Shown: piece after piece, positions 11,259 through 19,320 of the stretch
How positions within the stretch are numbered: position 1 is the stretch's first letter
Layout: every line of letters begins with the position of its first letter
Assembly (NCBI RefSeq): GCF_002374835.1
Contig: NZ_NWVD01000004.1
Span: forward strand, 248,001 to 312,000
From: Sphingomonas ginsenosidimutans
Lineage (GTDB): Bacteria > Pseudomonadota > Alphaproteobacteria > Sphingomonadales > Sphingomonadaceae
Reading direction: 5' to 3'
DNA length: 64,000 bases
Position numbers and translations under genes: made by a program
The notes under the pieces: generated by a model
What the model was told of the DNA's origin: nothing
Database searches by the model: none
The model's input: only the letters and a program-made list of their open reading frames with translations

Positions 11259-12174
11259 CAAGACGACTGCCGCGTCCAACGACGCGCTAAAAAATCTGCG
11301 TGAATCTCTCGAGCCTATCGTTCCAGCCGACGCTGTTGCGCTAACCTGCGGCTCATACTCCCGACGTGAGGCAACTGTCGGTTCTGACCTAGACTTTTAC
11401 GTCCTCGTGCCAGATGTCCCGGACCATGAGCCCGATTGGTTCACGGAGGCGAAAACCGCGATCACCGCTGTCGTCAAAAAGCCGCCGGCCGCAGGTGGAG
11501 CGTTTGACTCGCTTAACCGGATCGAAGAGCTGTTGACCAATTTCGGCGGCAACAAGGATACGAATCAGACGATTACTAGAAGAATGCTCTATCTCCTTGA
11601 AGGAGATTATTTGACAAACGAGACTCTTTTTAAAAGTATTCGTCGTAATATCATTGAACATTATGTGAGCGGGACGCGTGAGGATCATAGCATCGCTCAA
11701 TATCTCCTGAATGATATTATTCGTTATTGGCGAACTATTACCGTTGATTATGCCTTTAAAACGCAAGAAGAGAATAAGCCTTGGGCCATCAGAAACATCA
11801 AGCTAGTTTTTTCGCGTAAGCTCATATATGCGAGCGGGCTTTTCAGCGTGGCTATGACTGCGGATCGGAGCCATGACGCAAAGGTCGAGATCCTTGAGAA
11901 ACTTTTCTCGATGACGCCACTTGATCGACTAATTGATATCTGCGGCGAAAGTCGCACTCGTGGGTTGGTAAAAAGCTATAACCTGTTCCTCAGTCGCATC
12001 GACGATGCAGGCACACGGGCTCATTTGGAAGAGCTTCAGAAAAATGAACGGGATACCGACGCCATTTTCCGCGAGCTCAAGAATGAAGGATACCATTTCG
12101 CGAGTGAGCTCATGATGGCTTTTGAAAAGACATTTCACTCGACCCATCCGATTCATAGAGCGGTCATCTTCTGA
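11242..12174 (+). CDS. Nucleotidyltransferase-fold protein (MNT/DUF294-like), partner of HD protein
   Basis: A 310-residue protein. The nucleotidyltransferase signature is complete: G37-S38 in CGSYSRREATVGSDLDFYVL with D49 and D51 as the metal-binding DxD pair. The helical remainder carries LLNDIIRYWRTITVDYAFK and WAIRNIKLVFSRKLIYASG, which look like a conserved ligand-binding block, perhaps analogous to the helical region after GlnD-type transferase domains. It is not a typical CD-NTase: I see no GSxxxGT form. The ATG at 11242 lies inside the end of the HD gene, so the pair forms one transcription and translation unit. GC is low for the genome. Transfer of NMP to a protein, RNA or nucleotide is inferred from fold only. 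Confidence 0.8.
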   Translation: MDSTFSKTTAASNDALKNLRESLEPIVPADAVALTCGSYSRREATVGSDLDFYVLVPDVPDHEPDWFTEAKTAITAVVKKPPAAGGAFDSLNRIEELLTNFGGNKDTNQTITRRMLYLLEGDYLTNETLFKSIRRNIIEHYVSGTREDHSIAQYLLNDIIRYWRTITVDYAFKTQEENKPWAIRNIKLVFSRKLIYASGLFSVAMTADRSHDAKVEILEKLFSMTPLDRLIDICGESRTRGLVKSYNLFLSRIDDAGTRAHLEELQKNERDTDAIFRELKNEGYHFASELMMAFEKTFHSTHPIHRAVIF

Positions 12175-12242
12175 TGCGATTGAACATCATTGGTTGAAAA
12201 TAGCACGATAGTAAATGGATCTTCGGGAATTAGCAGCTTATT

Positions 12243-13883
12243 CTAATGAATAAGATCGGGGCGCCCCGGTGTCGGCGTCAGCGTATGCACCACCGTTTCA
12301 GCCCGCGACCGCGCCATCGTGACAACGACATGGGCAAGTTCGCGCTGAAGCCGCCGCCGGATCAGCCGCCGTTCCAGTCGTTCGTAGCGTTCGAGCGCCG
12401 CGACGGCGGCGAGATCATTCGCAACGATGGTGCGGATCAGCGCGAGTTCGCTCACAAGCGCCGCTTCCGCTTCGGTGGCTCGCTTCTCGCGCGCCGCGGC
12501 CTCATCGGCGAAGATGCGGCGGGCATTGCGCGATCCGACCTCCGTTTCGATCCCGCGCGACTCCAGACCGATCGCGCGATTGCCCATATGGTCGAGCGGG
12601 GTCAGGCCGATGCCATTGTCAGCATAGGTGCCGTGCAGATACCGCACGACGTCCGGTCGATCACCGACCACCTCATTGACGATGGTGATGAAACGCTCGC
12701 GCAAAATGCCTGCCGGCGGTGCGTCGTAGCGGACCTTATTCTGGCGCTTCGGATGCGTGACCTTGCCGTTGCGCCGCTCGACATATTCGAAGTCCCAGCA
12801 GCCATGCGCGTCGAGCCATTCGGCCGGGCGATCGACGGCATCGACATGGATATGGAAGTTGCGGCGGTCGTTGTGGCGGTCAGGCTGATGGATCGCGCCG
12901 ACCACCATCCAGCCGTCATCCGCCAGGCTGTCGCAGAAGCGCGACATGATGTCGTGGCGGTCGACCGCTGAAAGACCGTCGGGCAGTTCGCCGACGAACC
13001 GGTGTTGGGAGCGCTGGGTCCGGCCCTGCTTCCACGATATGAGATCGCGAGCGAACCTCCTGCGTTCGAACCAATCAAGCCGCTCATAGGCTTCCTCGGC
13101 CGACACCTCGGCGATCGTGACCGTGCGATGCCGCTCGGGCCGCCCACGCTCGATCGCCTCGCGCTCGACCTCGGTCGCTTCCGCCTGCAATCGCCGGGTC
13201 ATCTCGCGGAACCAGGTCGGGGCACCGCCGAACTTCAGCTGATACTCGAAGCTGGTGACCTGCGCGGTCGAGGCTTGCAGCAGGTGCGACTTCGGTGGTG
13301 GTGCCGCTCGCTCGGCCGCCTCGAACAGGTTGCGTGCCCGATCCCAGCCGCCAGGGATGTTGGTGTAGCAGGCGAGCTTGTTCTTCTCTGCCCGGGCCTC
13401 CTGCTCGTCCAGCATGTCGAGCAGCATCTCGCCGGCCGGATCATCGATGCCGGTCTCGCGCCGGATATACTCGATGTGGGTCGCAAGCCCGATCCTCGCC
13501 CCATCGGTCACATAGTCGAAGTGTGCCGCGGCACTCATTCCCCCGCCGCCGCATCGCGGATGAGCGACGCCGTTCCGGGACGGCGGGTGGATCGCCACGA
13601 CCGCCTTCACGTCGAAATGCGGCACCCGGAACCTGCCCGTCTGCCGGTCACGCCGGGTCAGCGGGCTGGCGGCATGGAAGTCCACCGTCCGCTCGCGGCC
13701 GGATGTAAGCGGGCCGACGTGCGAACCGCGGCCCTCGCGATCGTCGCCCTGCGCGCGGAAGCCCGTCCGCTTCAGGGACCCGGCAATCGCTTCCTCGTCC
13801 TCGCGCCGCTGCCGGGCGAGAAGCGCACGCACGTGGTGCGCGAACACCGCAGGCTCTTCACCGATGGACCAAGACGACGACAT
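12243..13883 (-). CDS. MobA/MobL-like relaxase (mobilisation protein)
   Basis: A 546-residue protein read towards the nucleotidyltransferase gene. In the middle, IHQPDRHNDRRNFHIHVDAVDR gives the two- or three-His metal cluster (H...HIH) typical of MOB relaxases, preceded by a long N-terminal segment with DFHAASPLTRRD and followed by a charged helical C-terminus. The catalytic Tyr is not obvious, so activity is uncertain. Relaxases nick oriT to start conjugative transfer; with no type IV secretion genes in the window, the island would depend on a helper element. The ATG at 13883, after CAGGGGC, is preferred over 13919. The nearby inverted repeat at 13999-14020 lies on the upstream side of the gene. 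Confidence 0.65.
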   Translation of the reverse strand: MSSSWSIGEEPAVFAHHVRALLARQRREDEEAIAGSLKRTGFRAQGDDREGRGSHVGPLTSGRERTVDFHAASPLTRRDRQTGRFRVPHFDVKAVVAIHPPSRNGVAHPRCGGGGMSAAAHFDYVTDGARIGLATHIEYIRRETGIDDPAGEMLLDMLDEQEARAEKNKLACYTNIPGGWDRARNLFEAAERAAPPPKSHLLQASTAQVTSFEYQLKFGGAPTWFREMTRRLQAEATEVEREAIERGRPERHRTVTIAEVSAEEAYERLDWFERRRFARDLISWKQGRTQRSQHRFVGELPDGLSAVDRHDIMSRFCDSLADDGWMVVGAIHQPDRHNDRRNFHIHVDAVDRPAEWLDAHGCWDFEYVERRNGKVTHPKRQNKVRYDAPPAGILRERFITIVNEVVGDRPDVVRYLHGTYADNGIGLTPLDHMGNRAIGLESRGIETEVGSRNARRIFADEAAAREKRATEAEAALVSELALIRTIVANDLAAVAALERYERLERRLIRRRLQRELAHVVVTMARSRAETVVHTLTPTPGRPDLIH

Positions 13884-14134
13884 GCCCCTGATTGTCGATG
13901 CGTCCCGCGGACCACACAATACCCCCCTCGGACCGCCTTCCGGAAACCGTCAGGTTGGAGGACCCGCCGCGGCCGATCAGGCACCGGCGGCGCACCGTAA
14001 TTTGGCGGCCCCGCCAAATTGCGCTGTTGCGCCTGAATTTCCTCCTCCCTCACTATGCGGCCGCTTTCCTCGTCGCTCAACGACTTCCGCGCACCACCAA
14101 TCTGCTCAACGCTACCGCACGTTCGCGCCGGCGG
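13884..14134. other. Intergenic region with 10-bp inverted repeat (candidate oriT)
   Basis: This gap lies between the relaxase start and the mocR-like stop. It contains a perfect inverted repeat, AATTTGGCGG (13999-14008) / CCGCCAAATT (14011-14020), separated by two bases and followed by GCGCTGTTGCGCC. An inverted repeat upstream of a relaxase gene is the usual position and form of an oriT, but the nick site cannot be recognised. It could alternatively be a terminator for the mocR-like gene. Confidence 0.4.
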
Positions 14135-15523
14135 CTATCGGTGCGCGCGGTCCAGGAAAGCGGACAGGCGATCGTCGTCGCTCATCGCGACGTTGAAGCG
14201 CATGTGGTCGCGCCACCCGCCGCTGGTGCTGAACACCGGGCCGGGCGCCAGCACGATGCCATCGGCGATGGCGCGGCGGGCGAGGTCGACGGCATCGACG
14301 CCGTCCGGCAGCCGTGCCCAGAGGAAGATGCCCGCCGCCGGCTCGATCCACGGCTCGATGCCGACCGCGCACAGCCGCTTGCTCACCCGCGCCGTGGCAC
14401 GCGCGAGCCGTGCGCGGACGCCCTCAACATGGCGGCGATAGCTGCCGTCGGTCAGCACCGCATGGAGCAGGTTGGCCGCCAGAGGGCTGCCCGCCATCGA
14501 GGTGGCGATGCGCAGATCGGCGAGCGCCTCGATCCAGTCCGGCCGCGCAGCGATATGGCCGCAGCGTACCGCCGCCGACAGCGATTTCGAGAAGCTGCCG
14601 ATGCGGATCGTCCGGTCGAGGCCATCGAACGCGGCCAGCCGCGGCGACAGTGCATGTTCGAAATCGGCGAAGATATCGTCCTCGACGATGACCAGATCGT
14701 GTGTATCGGCGATCTTAAGCAGCCGGTGCGCGGTGGCCGCCGCGAGCGAAGCCCCCGTCGGGTTGTGGACGCCCGAGTTCGTCAGATAGAAGCGCGGCCG
14801 ATGCGTCGCGGTCGCCTCTGCGAAGGCGACGACGTCCGGTCCGCCCGGCGTCATCGGCACGCCGATCACCTTGGCCCGATGTGCTCGGAGCAGAGCCAGA
14901 AAGTTGAAGTAGCACGGATCGTCGACCAGCACGGTGTCGCCGGGCTGAAGCAGGAACCGGCACACCAAATCGAGCGCATGGGTGCCGCTGTCGGTCAATA
15001 GGATCTGGTCGGGGCCGGTGTAGATACCCTGATCCGCCATCCGCCGCGCCAACAGCGTGCGGAGCGGAAGAGAACCGCGCGGCGAGGCGTAGCCGGCCAG
15101 CGTGCCATCATCGATCGTCCGCGCGGTTCCGCGCATTGCCTTGCGTAATGCGTCCCCCGCGAGCCAGTCGTCGGGCAGCCACCCACATCCCGGCTTCAGG
15201 TCATGCCGATCTTCACGCAACGACTGACGCAACATCCACAGCGGATCGACCTCCCGTTCGGGCGCGGGTACAAGCCGGTCGAGCGCCAGCGGGGCCAGCG
15301 GCGCGGCGACGTAGAAGCCAGACCCCGGCCGCGAGCGGATCACACCATCGCCGGCCAATCGCTCGTAGGCTTCGACGACGGTCGAACGCGCGACGCCGCT
15401 CGCCTCCGCCATGGCGCGGATCGAAGGGAGGCGGGCGCCGGGCGTAAGCGTGCGCGCCTCAATACGGTCGCGGATCGTGCGTGCCACCATCGCGGTGCGG
15501 GTTTCATCAGGCCGGGCTGCCAC
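14135..15523 (-). CDS. MocR-type regulator: GntR wHTH fused to aminotransferase fold (copy 1)
   Basis: A 462-residue MocR/PdxR-type regulator. Residues 1-75 are a GntR winged helix (IEARTLTPGARLPSIRAMAEASGVARSTVVEAYERL). A linker leads to a fold-type I aminotransferase domain with FYLTNSGVHNPTG, IVEDDIFADFEH and the PLP-lysine motif GSFSKSLSAAVRCG. Such proteins usually bind PLP or an aminated ligand and control a divergent gene. Here it diverges from the phzF-like gene 111 bp away, with a conserved dyad at 15555-15571 between them. A second copy with roughly 90% similar sequence is at 21095-22480. The target is inferred to be the phzF/DJ-1 operon. Confidence 0.9.
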   Translation of the reverse strand: MAARPDETRTAMVARTIRDRIEARTLTPGARLPSIRAMAEASGVARSTVVEAYERLAGDGVIRSRPGSGFYVAAPLAPLALDRLVPAPEREVDPLWMLRQSLREDRHDLKPGCGWLPDDWLAGDALRKAMRGTARTIDDGTLAGYASPRGSLPLRTLLARRMADQGIYTGPDQILLTDSGTHALDLVCRFLLQPGDTVLVDDPCYFNFLALLRAHRAKVIGVPMTPGGPDVVAFAEATATHRPRFYLTNSGVHNPTGASLAAATAHRLLKIADTHDLVIVEDDIFADFEHALSPRLAAFDGLDRTIRIGSFSKSLSAAVRCGHIAARPDWIEALADLRIATSMAGSPLAANLLHAVLTDGSYRRHVEGVRARLARATARVSKRLCAVGIEPWIEPAAGIFLWARLPDGVDAVDLARRAIADGIVLAPGPVFSTSGGWRDHMRFNVAMSDDDRLSAFLDRAHR

Positions 15524-15540
15524 CGTGCTGCACCTTCCAC

Positions 15541-15571
15541 CAATACAGTTCGGTCGGATCGTATCGTTCCG
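15541..15571. promoter_or_regulatory. Candidate MocR operator between mocR and phzF (copy 1)
   Basis: CAATACAGTTCGGTCGGATC and the following GTATCGTTCCG are kept almost unchanged between the two cassette copies, while the rest of the intergenic DNA has drifted. The core is CGGATC (15555-15560), GTATC, GTTCCG (15566-15571), an inverted repeat with one mismatch; in copy 2 it is perfect. Position in the divergent promoter region fits a MocR or RNA-polymerase site. Confidence 0.5.
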
Positions 15572-15634
15572 TCACTGTCCGCGCCAGCCTGCCGGCGCCT
15601 ACATCAGGGCAGCACCAATAGGAGATGCCCGCCC

Positions 15635-16483
15635 GTGACCCGCCCGTTCCACCTCGTCGACGTGTTCGGCACCGACCCGCTGACCGGCAACCCGCTCGCC
15701 GTGATCGTCGACGCAGAGGGGCTGTCGGGCGAGGACATGCAGCGCATGGCCAATTGGCTCGACTTCGCGGAGACGACGTTCCTGCTCCAGCCCGACGACA
15801 CGGCCGCCGATTATCGCGTCCGGATCTTCACCCGCGAGCGCGAGCTACCCTTCGCGGGACATCCGACGTTGGGGAGCGCGCACACCTGGCTCGAAGTGGG
15901 CGGGCAGCCGAAGCAGGACGGCGTGGTCGTGCAGCAGTGCGGCGTCGGGCTGGTGACAATCCGCCGTAATGACGATCGCCTGTCCTTCGCTGCCCCGGAA
16001 CTGCTGCGGGGCGGCGCGCCCGACGAAGCGGATCTAATGCGGGTCGCGGACCTGCTGCGGATTGACCGCGGTGCGATCGTCGACGCCAGCTGGGCGGATA
16101 ACGGACCGGGCTGGCTGGCTGTCATGCTGGAGTCGGCCGACGCGGTGCTCGCGGTGGAGCCGGTCTGTCCGCCAGCGGGATCGGAGCGGCTGAACGTCGG
16201 CGTGGTCGGGCCGCATCGACCTGGTGGCGTCGCATCGTTCGAGGTGCGCGCGATCATTTCGCCGGGCCACGGCAGCCTGCTGGAAGACCCGGTCACCGGC
16301 AGCCTCAACGCATCGGTCGGCCAGTGGCTGTTCGCAAGCGGCCGCGCGACCGGCAGCTACGTCGCCGCGCAAGGCACCCGGCTGGGCCGCACCGGGCGCA
16401 TCCACGTTTCGCAGGACGACGCCGGGCAAGTATGGGTCGCCGGCGCGACGCGGACCCTGTTCCGCGGTTCGGTGCAAGGCTGA
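15635..16483 (+). CDS. PhzF family isomerase/epimerase-like protein (copy 1)
   Basis: A 282-residue intact PhzF-fold protein. The catalytic acid is E46 in WLDFAETTFLL (equivalent to Glu45 of PhzF); the family motifs GHPTLGSAHTWLE (about 75-87) and EDPVTGSLNASVGQWLF (about 214-230) are present. PhzF catalyses isomerisation in phenazine synthesis, but most family members, including this one, have unknown substrates and no phenazine genes are nearby. The start is GTG at 15635, preceded by AGGAG at a long spacing. Its stop overlaps the start of the DJ-1 gene (TGATG), so the two form an operon opposite the MocR regulator. Confidence 0.88.
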   Translation: MTRPFHLVDVFGTDPLTGNPLAVIVDAEGLSGEDMQRMANWLDFAETTFLLQPDDTAADYRVRIFTRERELPFAGHPTLGSAHTWLEVGGQPKQDGVVVQQCGVGLVTIRRNDDRLSFAAPELLRGGAPDEADLMRVADLLRIDRGAIVDASWADNGPGWLAVMLESADAVLAVEPVCPPAGSERLNVGVVGPHRPGGVASFEVRAIISPGHGSLLEDPVTGSLNASVGQWLFASGRATGSYVAAQGTRLGRTGRIHVSQDDAGQVWVAGATRTLFRGSVQG

Positions 16484-17079
16484 TGCAGGTCGCGGTCCTC
16501 ACCTTCGACGGCTTCAACGAACTCGACTCCTTCGTCGCCGCCGCGATCCTCAACCGGCTGCGCCCGCAAGGCTGGACCGCGCACATCACCGCGCCCACCG
16601 ATACGGTGACGTCGCTGAACGGCGTGACCGTCGACCGCCAACAGCCGCTCGGTTTCGTCGAGGAGGCGGACGCAGTCCTGATCGGCAGCGGCTATCGCAC
16701 CCGCGAGATTGCCGCCGACCCCGCGATACTGGCGCAACTGCGCCTCGATCCGACGCGACATCTGATCGCGGCTCAATGTTCGGGCACGCTGCTGCTGGCG
16801 AAGCTGGGGCTGATCGGAGACCTGCCGGCCTGCACCGATCTAACCAGCAAGCCGTGGGTCGTCGAGGCCGGCGTCACGGTCATCGACGCCCCCTTCGCCG
16901 CGCACGGCAACGTCGCCACGGCCGGCGGCTGCCTCGCGGCGCCATACCTCGCCGCCTGGATGATCGCGCGCGGCGGCTCGCCCGACCTTGCGCGCGAGGC
17001 GCTGCACTATGTCGCGCCGGTCGGCGAGAAGGACCGCTTCGTCGAGCACGCGCTATCCGTGATTGGCGCCCAGCCTTAG
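16483..17079 (+). CDS. DJ-1/PfpI family protein (copy 1)
   Basis: A 198-residue class I glutamine amidotransferase-like (DJ-1/PfpI) protein. The nucleophile elbow is AAQCSGTLLLAKLGLI with C99; an N-terminal acidic residue sits in TFDGFNELDSF. Relatives include isonitrile hydratase and amidase-like or chaperone-like enzymes, so the reaction is open. It overlaps the end of phzF by one base and shares regulation with it. Its stop overlaps by four bases the stop of the convergent DUF3883 gene, which marks the downstream edge of the duplicated cassette: sequence similarity with copy 2 ends right here. Confidence 0.87.
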   Translation: MQVAVLTFDGFNELDSFVAAAILNRLRPQGWTAHITAPTDTVTSLNGVTVDRQQPLGFVEEADAVLIGSGYRTREIAADPAILAQLRLDPTRHLIAAQCSGTLLLAKLGLIGDLPACTDLTSKPWVVEAGVTVIDAPFAAHGNVATAGGCLAAPYLAAWMIARGGSPDLAREALHYVAPVGEKDRFVEHALSVIGAQP

Positions 17080-17927
17080 TCCCTAAAGCTGGCCTGAAAA
17101 CTGGTCGGCATCAGTGACACATGCGCGTGCAGCGGCGGCCGCAACTCGAACCCGCGTGGATCTCGGGCGAAGTTCCAGAGCCGCACAAGGCACCAATCGC
17201 GGCGATGCTCTTCCGACACGGACAGTTCGTTGCGGCTGATGTGAAAGGGCGTGCGCTCCCATCCATTGGTGGTCTTCACCTCTATAAGGCGAGGACGACC
17301 ATCGATCTCGAAGCTAGCGATGTCATAGCCGGCGCCATCGCCATCCTGGTCCGAAACCCAGCGGACGCGATCGGCCAGATCGTCGCGCCCGGCGGCAATA
17401 AGCGACGATCGTTCGTGAAGGACGATACGCTCCTCGCCAGCGCGACCGAGCGCACGGTTGCGGGCATCGCGCTCCGCCACGTCGAAGCGCCGGGCGATAT
17501 GCTGCATCTGTTCCAGTTCATCCGGAGGCGGAACGTTGCCGAGCGTAGGCGGCGGGCCGATCCACAGGGTCGACGCTTCCCGCACACGCGACGGCGACGG
17601 TTCCCCGGCTAGCGACAGGCGCGTCTCGGGTGACAGCCACGTCGGATGCGCAGCCAGCCAGCGCGCCACGGCATCGGCCAGCGAGCTCTGGAAGTTGAAG
17701 GCGGGCTTGTAGCCGGGGATCCAATCCTCACCGAGCCCCTTTAGGACGGCACTGATATTCTGATGCTTGTATTCAATTGACCCGCGCGGCCTTCCGATCG
17801 CCGCCTGCAACCGACGATTATGCTCGGCCTTGCTATAGGGGCGGCCCGCCTCATCATCGGCCAGCATCGCGAAATAGTCGGCGACGATCGCGTCATTTTG
17901 TTGATCGGTCCAGTCGCCGGATGCCAT
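17076..17927 (-). CDS. DUF3883 domain protein, PD-(D/E)XK nuclease-like
   Basis: A 283-residue protein. The C-terminal half has GYDIASFEIDGRPRLIEVKTT (about residues 207-227), matching the D...ExK pattern of restriction-type nucleases as found in DUF3883 domains. The N-terminal part (KAEHNRRLQAAIGRPRGSIEYKHQNISAVLKGLG) looks like the DNA-recognition or targeting module that often precedes it in stand-alone DUF3883 proteins. DUF3883 is common in restriction and phage-defence loci. Without a partner methylase or helicase its role here is unknown. It is cytoplasmic, convergent with the DJ-1 gene and confined to the island: the second cassette copy lacks it. Confidence 0.78.
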   Translation of the reverse strand: MASGDWTDQQNDAIVADYFAMLADDEAGRPYSKAEHNRRLQAAIGRPRGSIEYKHQNISAVLKGLGEDWIPGYKPAFNFQSSLADAVARWLAAHPTWLSPETRLSLAGEPSPSRVREASTLWIGPPPTLGNVPPPDELEQMQHIARRFDVAERDARNRALGRAGEERIVLHERSSLIAAGRDDLADRVRWVSDQDGDGAGYDIASFEIDGRPRLIEVKTTNGWERTPFHISRNELSVSEEHRRDWCLVRLWNFARDPRGFELRPPLHAHVSLMPTSFQASFRD

Positions 17928-17958
17928 CGGCCGAAGCTAGGCCATGCGGGCAAAGCTG

Positions 17959-18681
17959 TCACGACGAAGTCCGCGCCTGTTCCTCCTGCCGCTTCCATTC
18001 CGCCGTCCGCAGTACGACATAATCTCGCAGAAGCTGCACCCGGCGGGGGCGGAAACTGTGTCCGCCACGCTCCAGCGCCTCGATCCGCGGCACCTCAAAC
18101 GTCCTATGCGCCTCGCGCAACAGGCACCAGCCCACCAGCATCAGCGTCTTCGGGCTGTAGGACATGCCGAGTGGCAGGATCTCGCGCTCGGTCCGCCGTC
18201 CCTTCGCGTCCCGATAAGCGATCCGGACGCTGAACTCGTCCCAGCAGGCTTCGCGCAACAGATCGAGGTCGATCGTGATGGCAGCGCGGGGCTCCGGCGG
18301 GCGCCACGATCGCATCGTCGCGTGTGCGGCTTGCCGCGCCTGCCGGTCGGGCAAGGTGGCGACGATCCGCGCCAGCGCATTGCGCCCCGCCGTCGCCAGC
18401 GGCTCGTCGCCGAAGTCGCCGAGACTCGCGACGCCGAGCATCAGCGCCTCGATCTCCAGCCGAGAGAAGCTTTGCGGCGGCAAGGCCGGGTCCTCGGTCA
18501 GCGTGTAACCGTAGCCCGCCGTCCCGTCGATCAGCACACCGCCGGCCCGCAGAGTGGCAATGTCGCGATAGAGCTGCCGCGTCGACACTTCCGTCTCCGC
18601 CGCGAGGCGGGTTGCCGTCACTGGCTTGGGTAGCCGCCGCAACGCGTCGAGCAACCGCATCAACCGATCCGATCGTGCCAT
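17959..18681 (-). CDS. YafY-type HTH/WYL transcriptional regulator
   Basis: A 240-residue regulator: DeoR-like winged helix at the N-terminus (MARSDRLMRLLDALRRL..TATRLAAETEVSTRQLYRDIATLRAGG), then a WYL-type domain with FSVRIAYRDAKGRRTEREILPLGM and LMLVGWCLLREAHRTFEVPRI. The WYL triad is replaced by related hydrophobic residues. These regulators sense nucleic-acid-like or other ligands and frequently control an adjacent gene. It is divergent from the GST gene (69 bp apart), so the GST is the likely target. Confidence 0.85.
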   Translation of the reverse strand: MARSDRLMRLLDALRRLPKPVTATRLAAETEVSTRQLYRDIATLRAGGVLIDGTAGYGYTLTEDPALPPQSFSRLEIEALMLGVASLGDFGDEPLATAGRNALARIVATLPDRQARQAAHATMRSWRPPEPRAAITIDLDLLREACWDEFSVRIAYRDAKGRRTEREILPLGMSYSPKTLMLVGWCLLREAHRTFEVPRIEALERGGHSFRPRRVQLLRDYVVLRTAEWKRQEEQARTSS

Positions 18682-18750
18682 CCCTACTGCCCGAAACTGT
18701 CAGGAGCCTCTCGGTAAATGGACGGCGTCATCCAACGCAAGGAGCAATCG

Positions 18751-19320
18751 ATGCGCACCCTCTATTACTCGCCCAATTCCCGGTCCGACACGGTCGTCGC
18801 GCTCGTCCGAATGCTCGATGCCGACATCGAGATGCGCGAGGTGAGAATCGCGCGACAGGACGGGGCGGGCAGCCCCGATCCCGCCAATCCGCACCCGGAG
18901 GGCAAGGTGCCCTATCTGACCGACGGCGACGATGCGGTGCGCGAGCGCGGCGCGATCATGCTCTACCTGACCGACGCCTATCCCGATGCCGGGCTCGGGC
19001 CGTTGCCCGGTGAGGCCCGGCGCGGCGCCTATCTGTCGTGGCTGTCCTACTATCAGGGCGTCATCGAACCGCTGCTGATCCTGAAGTGGGCGAACGTCAG
19101 CCATCCCGCGATCACCGCCGGTCTGCGCGACTTCGATACGATGATCGAGCGACTGGCCGAGCCACTCCGCAAGGGGCCTTGGCTGCTCGGCGAGCGCTTC
19201 TCCGCCGCCGACATGCTGTGCAGTTCGCCGTTCTTCTGGTTTACCGACATGATGCCCGCCGACCCGGCGATCCGCGACTGGGTGGCGCGGTGCGCCAAAC
19301 GGATGGGTGACGGGAAGTAA
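18751..19320 (+). CDS. Glutathione S-transferase family protein
   Basis: A 189-residue GST-fold protein: thioredoxin-like N-terminal domain starting MRTLYYSPNSRSDTVVALVRMLDADIEMREVRI, the cis-Pro region GKVPYLTDGDDAVRERGAIMLYL, and an all-helical C-terminal domain with LLGERFSAADML. It should conjugate or reduce electrophiles with glutathione in the cytoplasm. AAGGAG just upstream fixes the ATG at 18751. It is the last gene before the right end of the island, divergent from the WYL regulator. Confidence 0.87.
   Translation: MRTLYYSPNSRSDTVVALVRMLDADIEMREVRIARQDGAGSPDPANPHPEGKVPYLTDGDDAVRERGAIMLYLTDAYPDAGLGPLPGEARRGAYLSWLSYYQGVIEPLLILKWANVSHPAITAGLRDFDTMIERLAEPLRKGPWLLGERFSAADMLCSSPFFWFTDMMPADPAIRDWVARCAKRMGDGK

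Larger units (their letters stand above)
14150..17079. repeat. Cassette repeat, copy 1 (mocR-phzF-DJ-1)
   Basis: About 2.9 kb here is repeated in the same orientation at 21110-24035. Similarity begins within the last codons of the mocR-like gene and stops at the DJ-1 stop codon; flanking genes differ (relaxase and DUF3883 here, YcaQ and a luciferase-like gene there). Divergence of roughly 10% at the DNA level shows the copies are not a recent tandem duplication. Confidence 0.85.

Noticed and set aside
11242..12174. CD-NTase (CBASS-type cyclase)
   Set aside because: The nucleotidyltransferase motif is GSYSRREATVGSDLDF, without the GSxxxGT form, and there is no adjacent effector such as a TM, phospholipase or Cap4-type protein.
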